Source of the DNA: UBA4661 sp002405405
Lineage (GTDB): Bacteria; Bacteroidota; Ignavibacteria; Kapaibacteriales; UBA4661
Assembly: GCA_036847245.1 (NCBI GenBank)
Contig: DAIUAL010000176.1
Location: forward strand, 1-7,098
Reading direction: 5' to 3'
Length of the DNA stretch: 7,098 nt
The position numbers and the translations under genes are program-made. The notes beneath the pieces are model-generated. The model searched no databases and was not told the origin of the DNA. It saw nothing but the letters and a program-made list of their open reading frames with translations. Below, in pieces: positions 1 to 5,105 of this stretch. Within the stretch, counting starts at the first letter, position 1. Each line of letters begins with the position of its first letter.

Positions 1-74
1 GTTGTATTTTTTTTTTTTTTTTTTCTTATTTTTTTTTTTTTTTTTTTTATTTTTTTTTTTTTTGTTTTTTTTTT
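1..74. repeat. Low-complexity poly-T tract at the window edge
   Basis: Of these 74 bases, 67 are T, in runs of 18, 20, 14 and 10 broken only by single G, C or A bases or a short CTTA. The tract is open in the frame of the following barrel gene and would encode almost only phenylalanine, which is not plausible for the middle of a beta-barrel. Recognisable homology to the paralogue at 1960-2847 begins immediately after the tract. I infer a contig-end, sequencing or assembly artefact, or less likely a true homopolymer insertion that broke the gene. Confidence 0.85.
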
Positions 75-404
75 GTGTATATAGGATGGTTTATGGTTTT
101 GTATCTGAATCGAATCGAGTCTAAAGGGTCGCAAGAATATGCGTGGGGAACAAATGTATCACCATTCTATCCTGCAACGCCCACAACGGAAGGTGGTGGC
201 TATGGCGCAATGATTCGGGGTGGTTTGCACTATCCGTTTGGAGGAAGTGAAAGCATGTTAGGTTTCGTATCGGGTTTAAATCTTGGTGTCTATGGACGGC
301 TCCAATCGGCTGGTGGATATCAAGGGGTTCCGGCAATGGGGCAACTTGTTCCCGGCGGTTCGATCCGATCCTATGGGTTGTATGTTGATTTTTTTATCAA
401 CTAA
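75..404 (+). CDS. Outer-membrane beta-barrel protein, C-terminal fragment
   Basis: This is the C-terminal 109 residues of a protein resembling the 295-residue barrel encoded at 1960-2847. Shared landmarks are WGTNVSPFYP (fragment residues 24-33) against MGTSVSMFYP (214-223 there), a Gly-rich strand region, and LVPGG before the last strand against ILPGG. Both end in an alternating aromatic strand (YGLYVDFF here). Alternating hydrophobic and polar residues with many Gly and Tyr fit transmembrane beta-strands in the outer membrane. The GTG at 75 is only the first possible start after the poly-T tract; the frame is open to position 3, so the real N-terminus is missing. The role is unknown. The paralogy is visible directly; the barrel assignment is inferred from composition. 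Confidence 0.7.
   Translation: MYIGWFMVLYLNRIESKGSQEYAWGTNVSPFYPATPTTEGGGYGAMIRGGLHYPFGGSESMLGFVSGLNLGVYGRLQSAGGYQGVPAMGQLVPGGSIRSYGLYVDFFIN
384..401. repeat. 6-bp inverted repeat next to the barrel-fragment stop codon
   Basis: GTTGAT (384-389) and ATCAAC (396-401) are perfect inverted copies separated by six T, and they end one base before the TAA stop. The stem is AT-rich, with no T tract after it, so it is a poor intrinsic terminator. It may be chance. Confidence 0.3.
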
Positions 405-548
405 GTGTACGAGCTAAGAGCGCGAGATGAGTTCTCCAAGGCATTGTCCGGAGAAGTCTTGAATGATGCATCAACAAGACAACATAGAAGAATAGAGGGT
501 CGCCACACCGATGAAAGTGTGATTCCATCTCTCTGACATGACCAAGAA

Positions 549-562
549 ATTTCACGTGAAAT
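549..562. repeat. Perfect 14-bp palindrome ATTTCACGTGAAAT
   Basis: The sequence ATTTCACGTGAAAT is its own reverse complement, centred between positions 555 and 556. It lies in the gene-free stretch 331 bp before the first lipoprotein start. Such a site could bind a dimeric regulator, but one perfect palindrome of this length is not improbable by chance in a window of 7 kb, and no second copy was seen. Confidence 0.3.
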
Positions 563-705
563 AAGAGGTGTCCAAAATCATCGGACACACTCTCGGTAGA
601 TTGCATCCCAGATTGTACACGTATGAAGACTGCAAGAGGAGAAAGCACGAGGGAAGAGCGAATAAACCAATGCATCTTTTTCTGATGCGGTTTTACGATA
701 CCTCA

Positions 706-735
706 CCCTTGCTCACTTCACCCTTGCTCACTTCA
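706..735. repeat. Two perfect tandem copies of a 15-bp sequence
   Basis: CCCTTGCTCACTTCA occurs at 706-720 and again at 721-735 without mismatch. It is pyrimidine-rich on the + strand and lies directly before the 35-bp tandem array. The combination resembles the CTCACCC/CTCTCC-type dispersed intergenic repeats common in many bacterial genomes (general knowledge). No coding role is supported. Confidence 0.8.
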
Positions 736-742
736 TTCGCTT

Positions 743-769
743 TCCCTCTCCACAATGAGAGGGATTTTT
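743..769 (+). terminator. Terminator-like hairpin at the start of the 35-bp array
   Basis: CCCTCTC (744-750) pairs with GAGAGGG (757-763) around the loop CACAAT. A flanking T-A pair (743/764) extends the stem to 8 bp, and TTTTT follows at 765-769. This fits an intrinsic terminator read on the + strand. It would end transcription coming from the barrel fragment about 340 bp after that gene's stop and insulate the gene run from 893. The two later repeat units carry weaker stems before the same ATTTTTC, so they could act as backups. Confidence 0.5.
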
Positions 770-852
770 CAGCAAGCACATTCTCCACAAGGAGAGGGAT
801 TTTTCAGCAAGTACATCCTCCACAAGGAGAGGGATTTTTCAGCAAGCACATT
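748..852. repeat. Three tandem copies of a 35-bp sequence
   Basis: The units span 748-782, 783-817 and 818-852. Unit 1 differs from unit 3 at one base (T at 756 instead of G), and unit 2 differs from unit 3 at two bases near its end. Each unit contains CTCCACAA, then GAGAGGGATTTTTC and CAGCAAG. The period of 35 is not a multiple of 3 and the array lies between genes, so it is not coding. Units 2 and 3 form short CTCC-ACAA-GGAG hairpins, and unit 1 with its upstream flank makes a longer one. There are no spacers, so it is not a CRISPR array. Confidence 0.9.
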
Positions 853-882
853 AGCATTATCCATTATCATTCATTCAACTAT

Positions 883-887
883 AGGAG
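883..887 (+). promoter_or_regulatory. Shine-Dalgarno site setting the start at 893
   Basis: AGGAG lies 5 bases before the ATG at 893. The reading frame is open well upstream through the tandem repeats, so this site is the main reason for choosing 893 instead of the earlier ATG at 755. Confidence 0.75.
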
Positions 888-892
888 TCACA

Positions 893-1345
893 ATGAAAAC
901 GCAGAAATTCTTCCCAAGGATGTATCGTATGGTACAGTCTCACCTTATCCTGATTGTAGCGGTGGTGAGTTCTTTCCTTTGTACTTCGTGTCAATCGGAA
1001 CCGGACACGATTGTACAGGTAGATTCAAAGCAATATGCACCCAGCTTGACAGCAACGATTGCACCAACGGAGTGGCAGGCAACAAGCGGTGGAGCAGTAC
1101 AGGCAGAGATACCGATTGCCCCTTTATTTCTTGGTGTTAAAGACTTCATTATTGTGAATCTAAGTGTGCAAGCGTTTATGCAGACAGGCAATCAGTGGCA
1201 AGCATTACCTCTGACGGATGCACGTAGTCAAGTGGAGACCACGTACACATGGGATCGGTCAAAGGCGACCATTACCATGCGCTCGCTCAGTGGTGCACCT
1301 CTATCCATCAGTACACCGACGACTGTTCGCTTTATTACTTACTAA
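893..1345 (+). CDS. Small lipoprotein of unknown function, paralogue of the next gene
   Basis: The product has 150 residues. A basic N-terminus and hydrophobic segment (residues about 18-29) lead to LCTSC, with Cys33 as the likely lipidation site; Cys at -3 is unusual for a lipobox. The mature part is beta-rich and shares its layout with the protein at 1401-1892: an early Val-Asp, an Ile-Pro in the middle (73-74), a hydrophobic strand, an NQWQALP motif (100-106) matching GDWRVIP there, then strands ending in TVRFITY. I recall similar short lipoproteins of unnamed function in Bacteroidota, but name no family. It is probably anchored in the envelope. The gap to the next gene is 55 bp in the same direction, suggesting an operon. 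An AGGAG site decides the start. Confidence 0.8.
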   Translation: MKTQKFFPRMYRMVQSHLILIVAVVSSFLCTSCQSEPDTIVQVDSKQYAPSLTATIAPTEWQATSGGAVQAEIPIAPLFLGVKDFIIVNLSVQAFMQTGNQWQALPLTDARSQVETTYTWDRSKATITMRSLSGAPLSISTPTTVRFITY

Positions 1346-1390
1346 GTATTTCAACATATCAATGTTCAATTCAATCTTCAATCTTTTTTC

Positions 1391-1394
1391 GGAG
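1391..1394 (+). promoter_or_regulatory. Shine-Dalgarno site setting the start at 1401
   Basis: GGAG is 6 bases before the ATG at 1401, and a T6 run (1384-1389) lies just before it. An in-frame ATG at 1362 lacks such a site, which favours 1401. Confidence 0.65.
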
Positions 1395-1400
1395 TTCATC

Positions 1401-1892
1401 ATGAATATGAATCATCATATCACGACACCGCATCGCGCTCAACCTACCGGCACAGCTTCTTCCGCATGGAATATTCTCCATACGCTTGGGTGTATGTTGA
1501 CGCTGACAATTGTTCTCCTGCTGTCGAGTATCCTTATGGGCTGTAGTCCCGGCGAAGTGTTGCTGTCGGTAGATACCAAAGCAACGCGTACAGCTGAATT
1601 TGTTGTGCAGGCAAGTGACTTTACCCGTGATCCGCAGAGCGGGGTGTGGAGTGTAACGAAAACCATACCGGAGATCAATACAGCATTTCAAAGCCAACAA
1701 GGCGGTGGTGTCATTGTTCTTCGGTTTCGAGCAGGCGACTGGAGGGTGATTCCCGAAAAAGCAGATGGTATACAGATAGGATATGCCGTAGCAGGCAATA
1801 CCTTGACATTGAATGTTCTGAGTGATACCGGGCAACCATTACCTGTTCTTCCGGAGGGTGTTGGTGGTACATACCGTTTATTGTCGCTGTGA
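1401..1892 (+). CDS. Small lipoprotein of unknown function, second paralogue
   Basis: The product has 163 residues. An unusually long N-terminal region (about 24 residues, His- and Thr-rich) precedes a hydrophobic segment and the lipobox LMGC, with Cys48 as the lipidation site. The mature domain parallels the preceding lipoprotein: VDTK after the anchor, IPEI (89-92), GDWRVIP (112-118), a strand pair, and a C-terminal TYRLLSL. The two are therefore diverged tandem duplicates, although the alignment is by eye and identity is low. It is presumably an envelope lipoprotein acting with the barrel encoded 67 bp downstream. GGAG supports the start at 1401; an in-frame ATG at 1362 would lengthen the N-terminus further. 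Specific function is unknown. Confidence 0.8.
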   Translation: MNMNHHITTPHRAQPTGTASSAWNILHTLGCMLTLTIVLLLSSILMGCSPGEVLLSVDTKATRTAEFVVQASDFTRDPQSGVWSVTKTIPEINTAFQSQQGGGVIVLRFRAGDWRVIPEKADGIQIGYAVAGNTLTLNVLSDTGQPLPVLPEGVGGTYRLLSL

Positions 1893-1894
1893 GA

Positions 1895-1924
1895 GACCGG
1901 ATTCCGGTCATGACTTCTTTTTTT
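1895..1924 (+). terminator. GC-rich hairpin after the second lipoprotein, possible weak terminator
   Basis: GACCGG (1895-1900) and CCGGTC (1904-1909) form a perfect 6-bp stem around ATT, two bases after the TGA stop. A run of seven T begins at 1918, eight bases after the stem. That distance is longer than in a classical intrinsic terminator, so it may instead be a partial attenuator or an mRNA-stability or processing stem between the lipoprotein and barrel genes. Confidence 0.35.
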
Positions 1925-1950
1925 CATCTTTGGTTTCATGTATCTATCGA

Positions 1951-1954
1951 GAGG
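1951..1954 (+). promoter_or_regulatory. Shine-Dalgarno site setting the start at 1960
   Basis: GAGG (followed by AA) ends 5 bases before the ATG at 1960. The frame is open back to 1822, inside the previous gene, so this site decides the start. Confidence 0.7.
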
Positions 1955-1959
1955 AATCT

Positions 1960-2847
1960 ATGCGTACGATGAAGTTTTCTCAACGAGTATCTCATGGTCA
2001 TCATGATTACGCCGAATGTTTTCGTTTGACCTTGCGTGTTCTTGTGTTGTGTTTGGTGATATTCGTGCAGGCGACCATAGTGTATTCCTCAGTATATGTG
2101 GCAAGCACTTCGGATGATGGCATGTCATCTGATAGTACTGATCGGAGAGATCAAGTACTCGGTAGTAGCGATGCTTCGGCACAACAATGGATAGGAGGAC
2201 TTGGTATTGAACTTGGTATCGGCACCAATGTGCAGACATACTCCGGTAGTATGTCCATAGAGCGTCAGCGTTTTCTCTCTGCGGGTTGGCAGGATGAATC
2301 GTGGGGGGTGAGATCGTTGGGTATTCGCTATTCCGTGAGTCCGCAGATGGGAGCATGGAGGCATTGGAGCTTTTCTCTGGGGGCACGGTTTTCGTCGGTG
2401 TTCAGCATGGAAAAAATCATAACAGAAGCAAATGGTGGCGGATCGCCGGAATCTCGTCAAGTCAAAGCCCTCTACAGCATAAGCGGTCCTGATTACTATG
2501 CTTCCACCGAGTATCATTACAATGGTACCAACCAAAGCTCACCCTTTCTTGGACTTCTTGTTGGGATGCATAACGCAGAAGTTCGCTCAGAAAAGGCGAT
2601 GGGTACTTCGGTATCGATGTTTTACCCAACCTCGACGCAAGAATCCCGTTCGATGTTTTGGGAAATGCGTGTCGGTTTACAGTATTCTGATCCGGCTGAT
2701 ACTCGTGGAGCCGCGAGTTTCGGGTTGGCATTCGCCGGGTATCATTATCGAGGATATGAGAGTTCTCAAAAACAATCTTTTGAGATTCTTCCGGGGGGAT
2801 TGGTTACTCGCCTGAGTCTGTTTTTTGAATTTACCTTTCGGCACTAA
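1960..2847 (+). CDS. Exported outer-membrane beta-barrel-like protein
   Basis: The product has 295 residues. A long, partly basic N-terminal region precedes a hydrophobic signal segment (about residues 23-42). After a Ser/Asp-rich linker (45-75) comes a series of alternating hydrophobic/polar strands rich in Gly, Ser, Tyr and Phe, such as IGGLGIELGIG, GVRSLGIRYSVS and WSFSLGARFSSVF. The last strand (RLSLFFEFTF) is aromatic and lies near the C-terminus, as expected for an outer-membrane barrel, though two residues (RH) follow the final Phe. Residues from about 196 to the end align with the barrel fragment at 75-404, so the two are paralogues. The size would suit a small barrel of roughly eight strands (inference). 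It follows two lipoproteins and precedes the transglutaminase-like gene by 48 bp. Function is unknown. Confidence 0.75.
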   Translation: MRTMKFSQRVSHGHHDYAECFRLTLRVLVLCLVIFVQATIVYSSVYVASTSDDGMSSDSTDRRDQVLGSSDASAQQWIGGLGIELGIGTNVQTYSGSMSIERQRFLSAGWQDESWGVRSLGIRYSVSPQMGAWRHWSFSLGARFSSVFSMEKIITEANGGGSPESRQVKALYSISGPDYYASTEYHYNGTNQSSPFLGLLVGMHNAEVRSEKAMGTSVSMFYPTSTQESRSMFWEMRVGLQYSDPADTRGAASFGLAFAGYHYRGYESSQKQSFEILPGGLVTRLSLFFEFTFRH

Positions 2848-2895
2848 GCGGGTGTTGAATAGGACTTTTTCTTCAGCTTTTTTTCACGTATCGGA

Positions 2896-4272
2896 ATGAA
2901 TATCATGTATCCAGTACCATCAAGCACGACGATTCTTTCACGGGCGAATGCTTGGAACTATCATTATCTCTATCGGAACATGGCGACGATTGCTCTGATT
3001 CTTTGGGTTGTGCTGACCGGAGCGATGATCGCAGGGAATGAAACCGTTCTGTATAAACCGTATCGTGGAGCCAATGGTAAATATGGCATTGCGAGTGCAG
3101 GACGCATTGTTTTACCGGCATTGTATGATTCTGTAGGAGAATATGCTCATGGACGTGCGCTTATACGCTATAATGGTTTGTATGGTTTTGTGAATGAGCA
3201 AGCCCTGATGGTGATACCTTGTGTGTATGTGTATGCACGGTCTTTCGAGAATGGTCGAGCACTTGTTGCTACACCGCGAGGGTACACTTTTATTGATGTG
3301 CAGGGTATTCATTTGACCAAGCGATTGCTGAGCGCAGTTGGGCAAAACATACCATACCTTGGGTACATTGCCAAAATCGGTGATCGTTTTACGATTGTCG
3401 ATGAAACCGGTGCGCCAACGATTAAAGAGAGCTATGATACCTTATGGGCAGAGCATACCGGAAAACGACTCATTCTCAAGACATGGCACAGCGGTGAGGC
3501 AACGCCGCGAACATTAGAGAAGCTTTTGACTTTGGCAGATATGAAGCGGACAGAGAATGAGGGGCGTATGCAGGCGGATATGCGGTGGATGCGCTCGGTA
3601 CAAGACTCTCGCTACCGTTCGTTGTTACAGGGGAAACTTCCACTCCCCAAGGATTCGGTGATGGCGCGTATCCGCGTGCAGTTCATTGATGAGTATGCGA
3701 TGATCACACCGGAGAGTTACACCACGGATATTAAACGCTTAGCAGAGTATTTATGTAAACCGGCACGCAATGACTTCGAGAAAGTCCGCGCAATCTTTCG
3801 GTGGATCACGCATAATGTCAGCTATGACTACAAGGGTTATGCGTCGGGCGATTGGAAGCAATATCAACCCTGTGATGCTAAGAGCGTATTGCAGAACCGT
3901 GTGTGTGTTTGCGCGGGCTATGCGTACCTCTTTGAAGCGATGTTGGATTCGGTGGGAATAGAAGCGCATTGGGTGGGTGGATTTGCAGGTGGTCAAAATT
4001 TAACTACAAAAAATAAAGATGAGTTTGGTCATGCGTGGAATATCGCAAAGATGGAAGGGCGATGGTATGCTTTTGATGTTACGTGGGCAGCTGGCTATCT
4101 CACACAGGCGAACGATGCGTTTATTCGGCACTTCAAAGAAGAATACTTTTGTTCGGAGCCGGTCTTTTTTCTTCTAAAACACTTTCCCGAAACACCGGTG
4201 GGGGCTTTCGCACAGCTGAAAGAGCAACCGATTACATGGTCGAAATTTATGGCACTGCAAAAAGCAGAATAG
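2896..4272 (+). CDS. Secreted WG-repeat protein with transglutaminase-like protease domain
   Basis: The product has 458 residues. A hydrophobic signal or anchor segment (about 30-46) is followed by degenerate WG-like repeats (about 62-185), visible as KYGIASAGRIVLP, LYGFVNEQALMVIP and RFTIVDETGAP. A linker leads to a transglutaminase-like core (about 270-400): VRAIFRWITHNVSYDY, then CVCAGYAYLF with nucleophile Cys339, FGHAWN with His379, and FDVTWAAG with Asp394. The full Cys-His-Asp triad suggests an active papain-like fold, probably a cysteine peptidase or amide-bond enzyme in the periplasm or at the surface. The substrate is unknown. The start is uncertain: ATG at 2896 has only GGA directly before it, 2905 has GGA 9 bases upstream, and 2980 would give a conventional short signal peptide. 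It is probably co-transcribed with the barrel and the next gene. Confidence 0.85.
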   Translation: MNIMYPVPSSTTILSRANAWNYHYLYRNMATIALILWVVLTGAMIAGNETVLYKPYRGANGKYGIASAGRIVLPALYDSVGEYAHGRALIRYNGLYGFVNEQALMVIPCVYVYARSFENGRALVATPRGYTFIDVQGIHLTKRLLSAVGQNIPYLGYIAKIGDRFTIVDETGAPTIKESYDTLWAEHTGKRLILKTWHSGEATPRTLEKLLTLADMKRTENEGRMQADMRWMRSVQDSRYRSLLQGKLPLPKDSVMARIRVQFIDEYAMITPESYTTDIKRLAEYLCKPARNDFEKVRAIFRWITHNVSYDYKGYASGDWKQYQPCDAKSVLQNRVCVCAGYAYLFEAMLDSVGIEAHWVGGFAGGQNLTTKNKDEFGHAWNIAKMEGRWYAFDVTWAAGYLTQANDAFIRHFKEEYFCSEPVFFLLKHFPETPVGAFAQLKEQPITWSKFMALQKAE

Positions 4273-4286
4273 TCATAAAGATGACT
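4271..4286. repeat. 6-bp inverted repeat over the transglutaminase stop codon
   Basis: AGTCAT (4271-4276) and ATGACT (4281-4286) are perfect inverted copies around AAAG, starting inside the TAG stop codon. The stem is short and AT-rich without a T tract, so termination is unlikely. The right arm contains an in-frame ATG that could serve as an alternative start for the next gene. Confidence 0.3.
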
Positions 4287-4340
4287 GGGAACAGACACGA
4301 CACAAGAATTTCTATCAACACACTTTTTTATTGTATTCTC

Positions 4341-4925
4341 ATGAAAACTATCATTTTATACAGTGCGTTTTTTTGTCTTCTTACTATCACTGTATGGGGG
4401 CAACATACACGAGATACTCTTGCCTCAACTCTTGATTCGACAAATTGGGACGATGAATTGCGGCAATTATCAACACGATCACTCCAAGAGTGTTTTGCAA
4501 CATTGGATGAAGGTCTGAAAGAAACCGGTTGGGTGCGCGTTGTACCATACCCACTCGAAACACGAGAAGATAGTGTACGCTATTGCCAGACAGCATTTCA
4601 TATTATAAACTCAGAGTATAAAGACACATTGCGATATACACGAAAGATTTCCCATGACATGGACTTATATGTGAGTTTCTCTTTTCAACGATACTACCCA
4701 ACGGTAAAAGTAGGGCAAGATGTTACTACCATCACGCGGTATACAGAAGATAAGTTTGATATGACCTCTATTCAAGCATTTATTAAAGAGAAGTGTCGTT
4801 ATCATATCGGCAAATATCATGGGCGACATACACCGCTTGGCGTGAACGGGAATCCGAAGCACTATTTTATCGTACACAAGGATACCACATACTATGTCTG
4901 CTATACCTATACGTTTGCGTGGTGA
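4341..4925 (+). CDS. Secreted protein of unknown function
   Basis: The product has 194 residues and no family I recognise. It begins with a typical signal peptide (MKTIILYSAFFCLLTITVWG) with a likely signal peptidase I cut before Gln21. The mature part has an acidic helical start (35-62), then Tyr- and Thr-rich strands, ending in the aromatic VCYTYTFAW. The mature protein has four cysteines (51, 82, 152, 187), which could form disulfides in the periplasm. No catalytic motif is visible. It follows the transglutaminase-like gene by 68 bp and is probably in the same operon, so it could be an accessory or substrate protein (inference). No Shine-Dalgarno site precedes ATG 4341; an in-frame ATG at 4281 would add 20 residues before the signal peptide. 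Confidence 0.75.
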   Translation: MKTIILYSAFFCLLTITVWGQHTRDTLASTLDSTNWDDELRQLSTRSLQECFATLDEGLKETGWVRVVPYPLETREDSVRYCQTAFHIINSEYKDTLRYTRKISHDMDLYVSFSFQRYYPTVKVGQDVTTITRYTEDKFDMTSIQAFIKEKCRYHIGKYHGRHTPLGVNGNPKHYFIVHKDTTYYVCYTYTFAW

Positions 4926-5057
4926 TGTGAACTTATCTGTCGGCAATCAAAGTCATAGGCACGGAAGTGGAGTCAGACTGATTACAGGTACGACAATAGC
5001 ACAAGATTATATTGATAATGGAAGAAGTTTTTGATAGTTTGCTACTATGAAATCGTT

Positions 5058-5087
5058 TTGAGTGTAAGATTTTTTTTGCACTAAATT
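5058..5087 (+). promoter_or_regulatory. Possible promoter for the restriction-modification genes
   Basis: TTGAGT (5058-5063) and TAAATT (5082-5087) are separated by 18 bp and each match four of six bases of the sigma-70 consensus. The site lies about 20 bases before the methyltransferase ATG, in the AT-rich 180-bp gap after the secreted-protein operon. In AT-rich DNA such matches are easily found by chance, and Bacteroidota use a different consensus. Confidence 0.25.
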
Positions 5088-5105
5088 CTTTGAATCCAAG
5101 CTATT

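Larger units (their letters stand above)
405..747. other. Gene-free stretch downstream of the barrel fragment
   Basis: I see no convincing gene here. The reading frames present lack start signals and any recognisable domain. Weak structures are a 6-bp inverted repeat TTCTCC/GGAGAA (432-437 and 450-455), another GTGTCC/GGACAC (568-573 and 583-588), and a 14-bp palindrome (549-562). The right part becomes pyrimidine-rich and contains tandem repeats, listed separately. It probably holds the 3' end of the upstream transcript and the promoter region of the gene run that begins at 893, but no promoter stands out. Confidence 0.6.

Noticed and set aside
397..675. Minus-strand reading frame of 92 codons in the gene-free stretch
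   Set aside because: Composition is odd (many His, Leu, Arg), with no ribosome site and no recognisable domain.
748..852. CRISPR array
   Set aside because: The 35-bp units are directly adjacent with no spacers, and no cas genes are present.
755..892. Upstream extension of the first lipoprotein to the ATG at 755
   Set aside because: The extension consists of the 35-bp repeats, while AGGAG and a normal signal peptide support the ATG at 893.
568..1140. Open reading frame of 190 codons running through the tandem repeats and the first lipoprotein
   Set aside because: It overlaps the well-supported lipoprotein in another frame, translates repeats, lacks a ribosome site and shows no domain.
1371..1835. 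Minus-strand reading frame of 154 codons opposite the second lipoprotein
   Set aside because: It is a shadow of the lipoprotein gene, which has a lipobox, a ribosome site and a paralogue.
4271..4286. Inverted repeat at the transglutaminase stop as an intrinsic terminator
   Set aside because: The stem is AT-rich and only 6 bp, no T tract follows, and the next gene continues 55 bp later.
4926..5105. tRNA gene or attachment site at the left edge of the AT-rich island
   Set aside because: No cloverleaf, T-loop motif or flanking direct repeat could be found.
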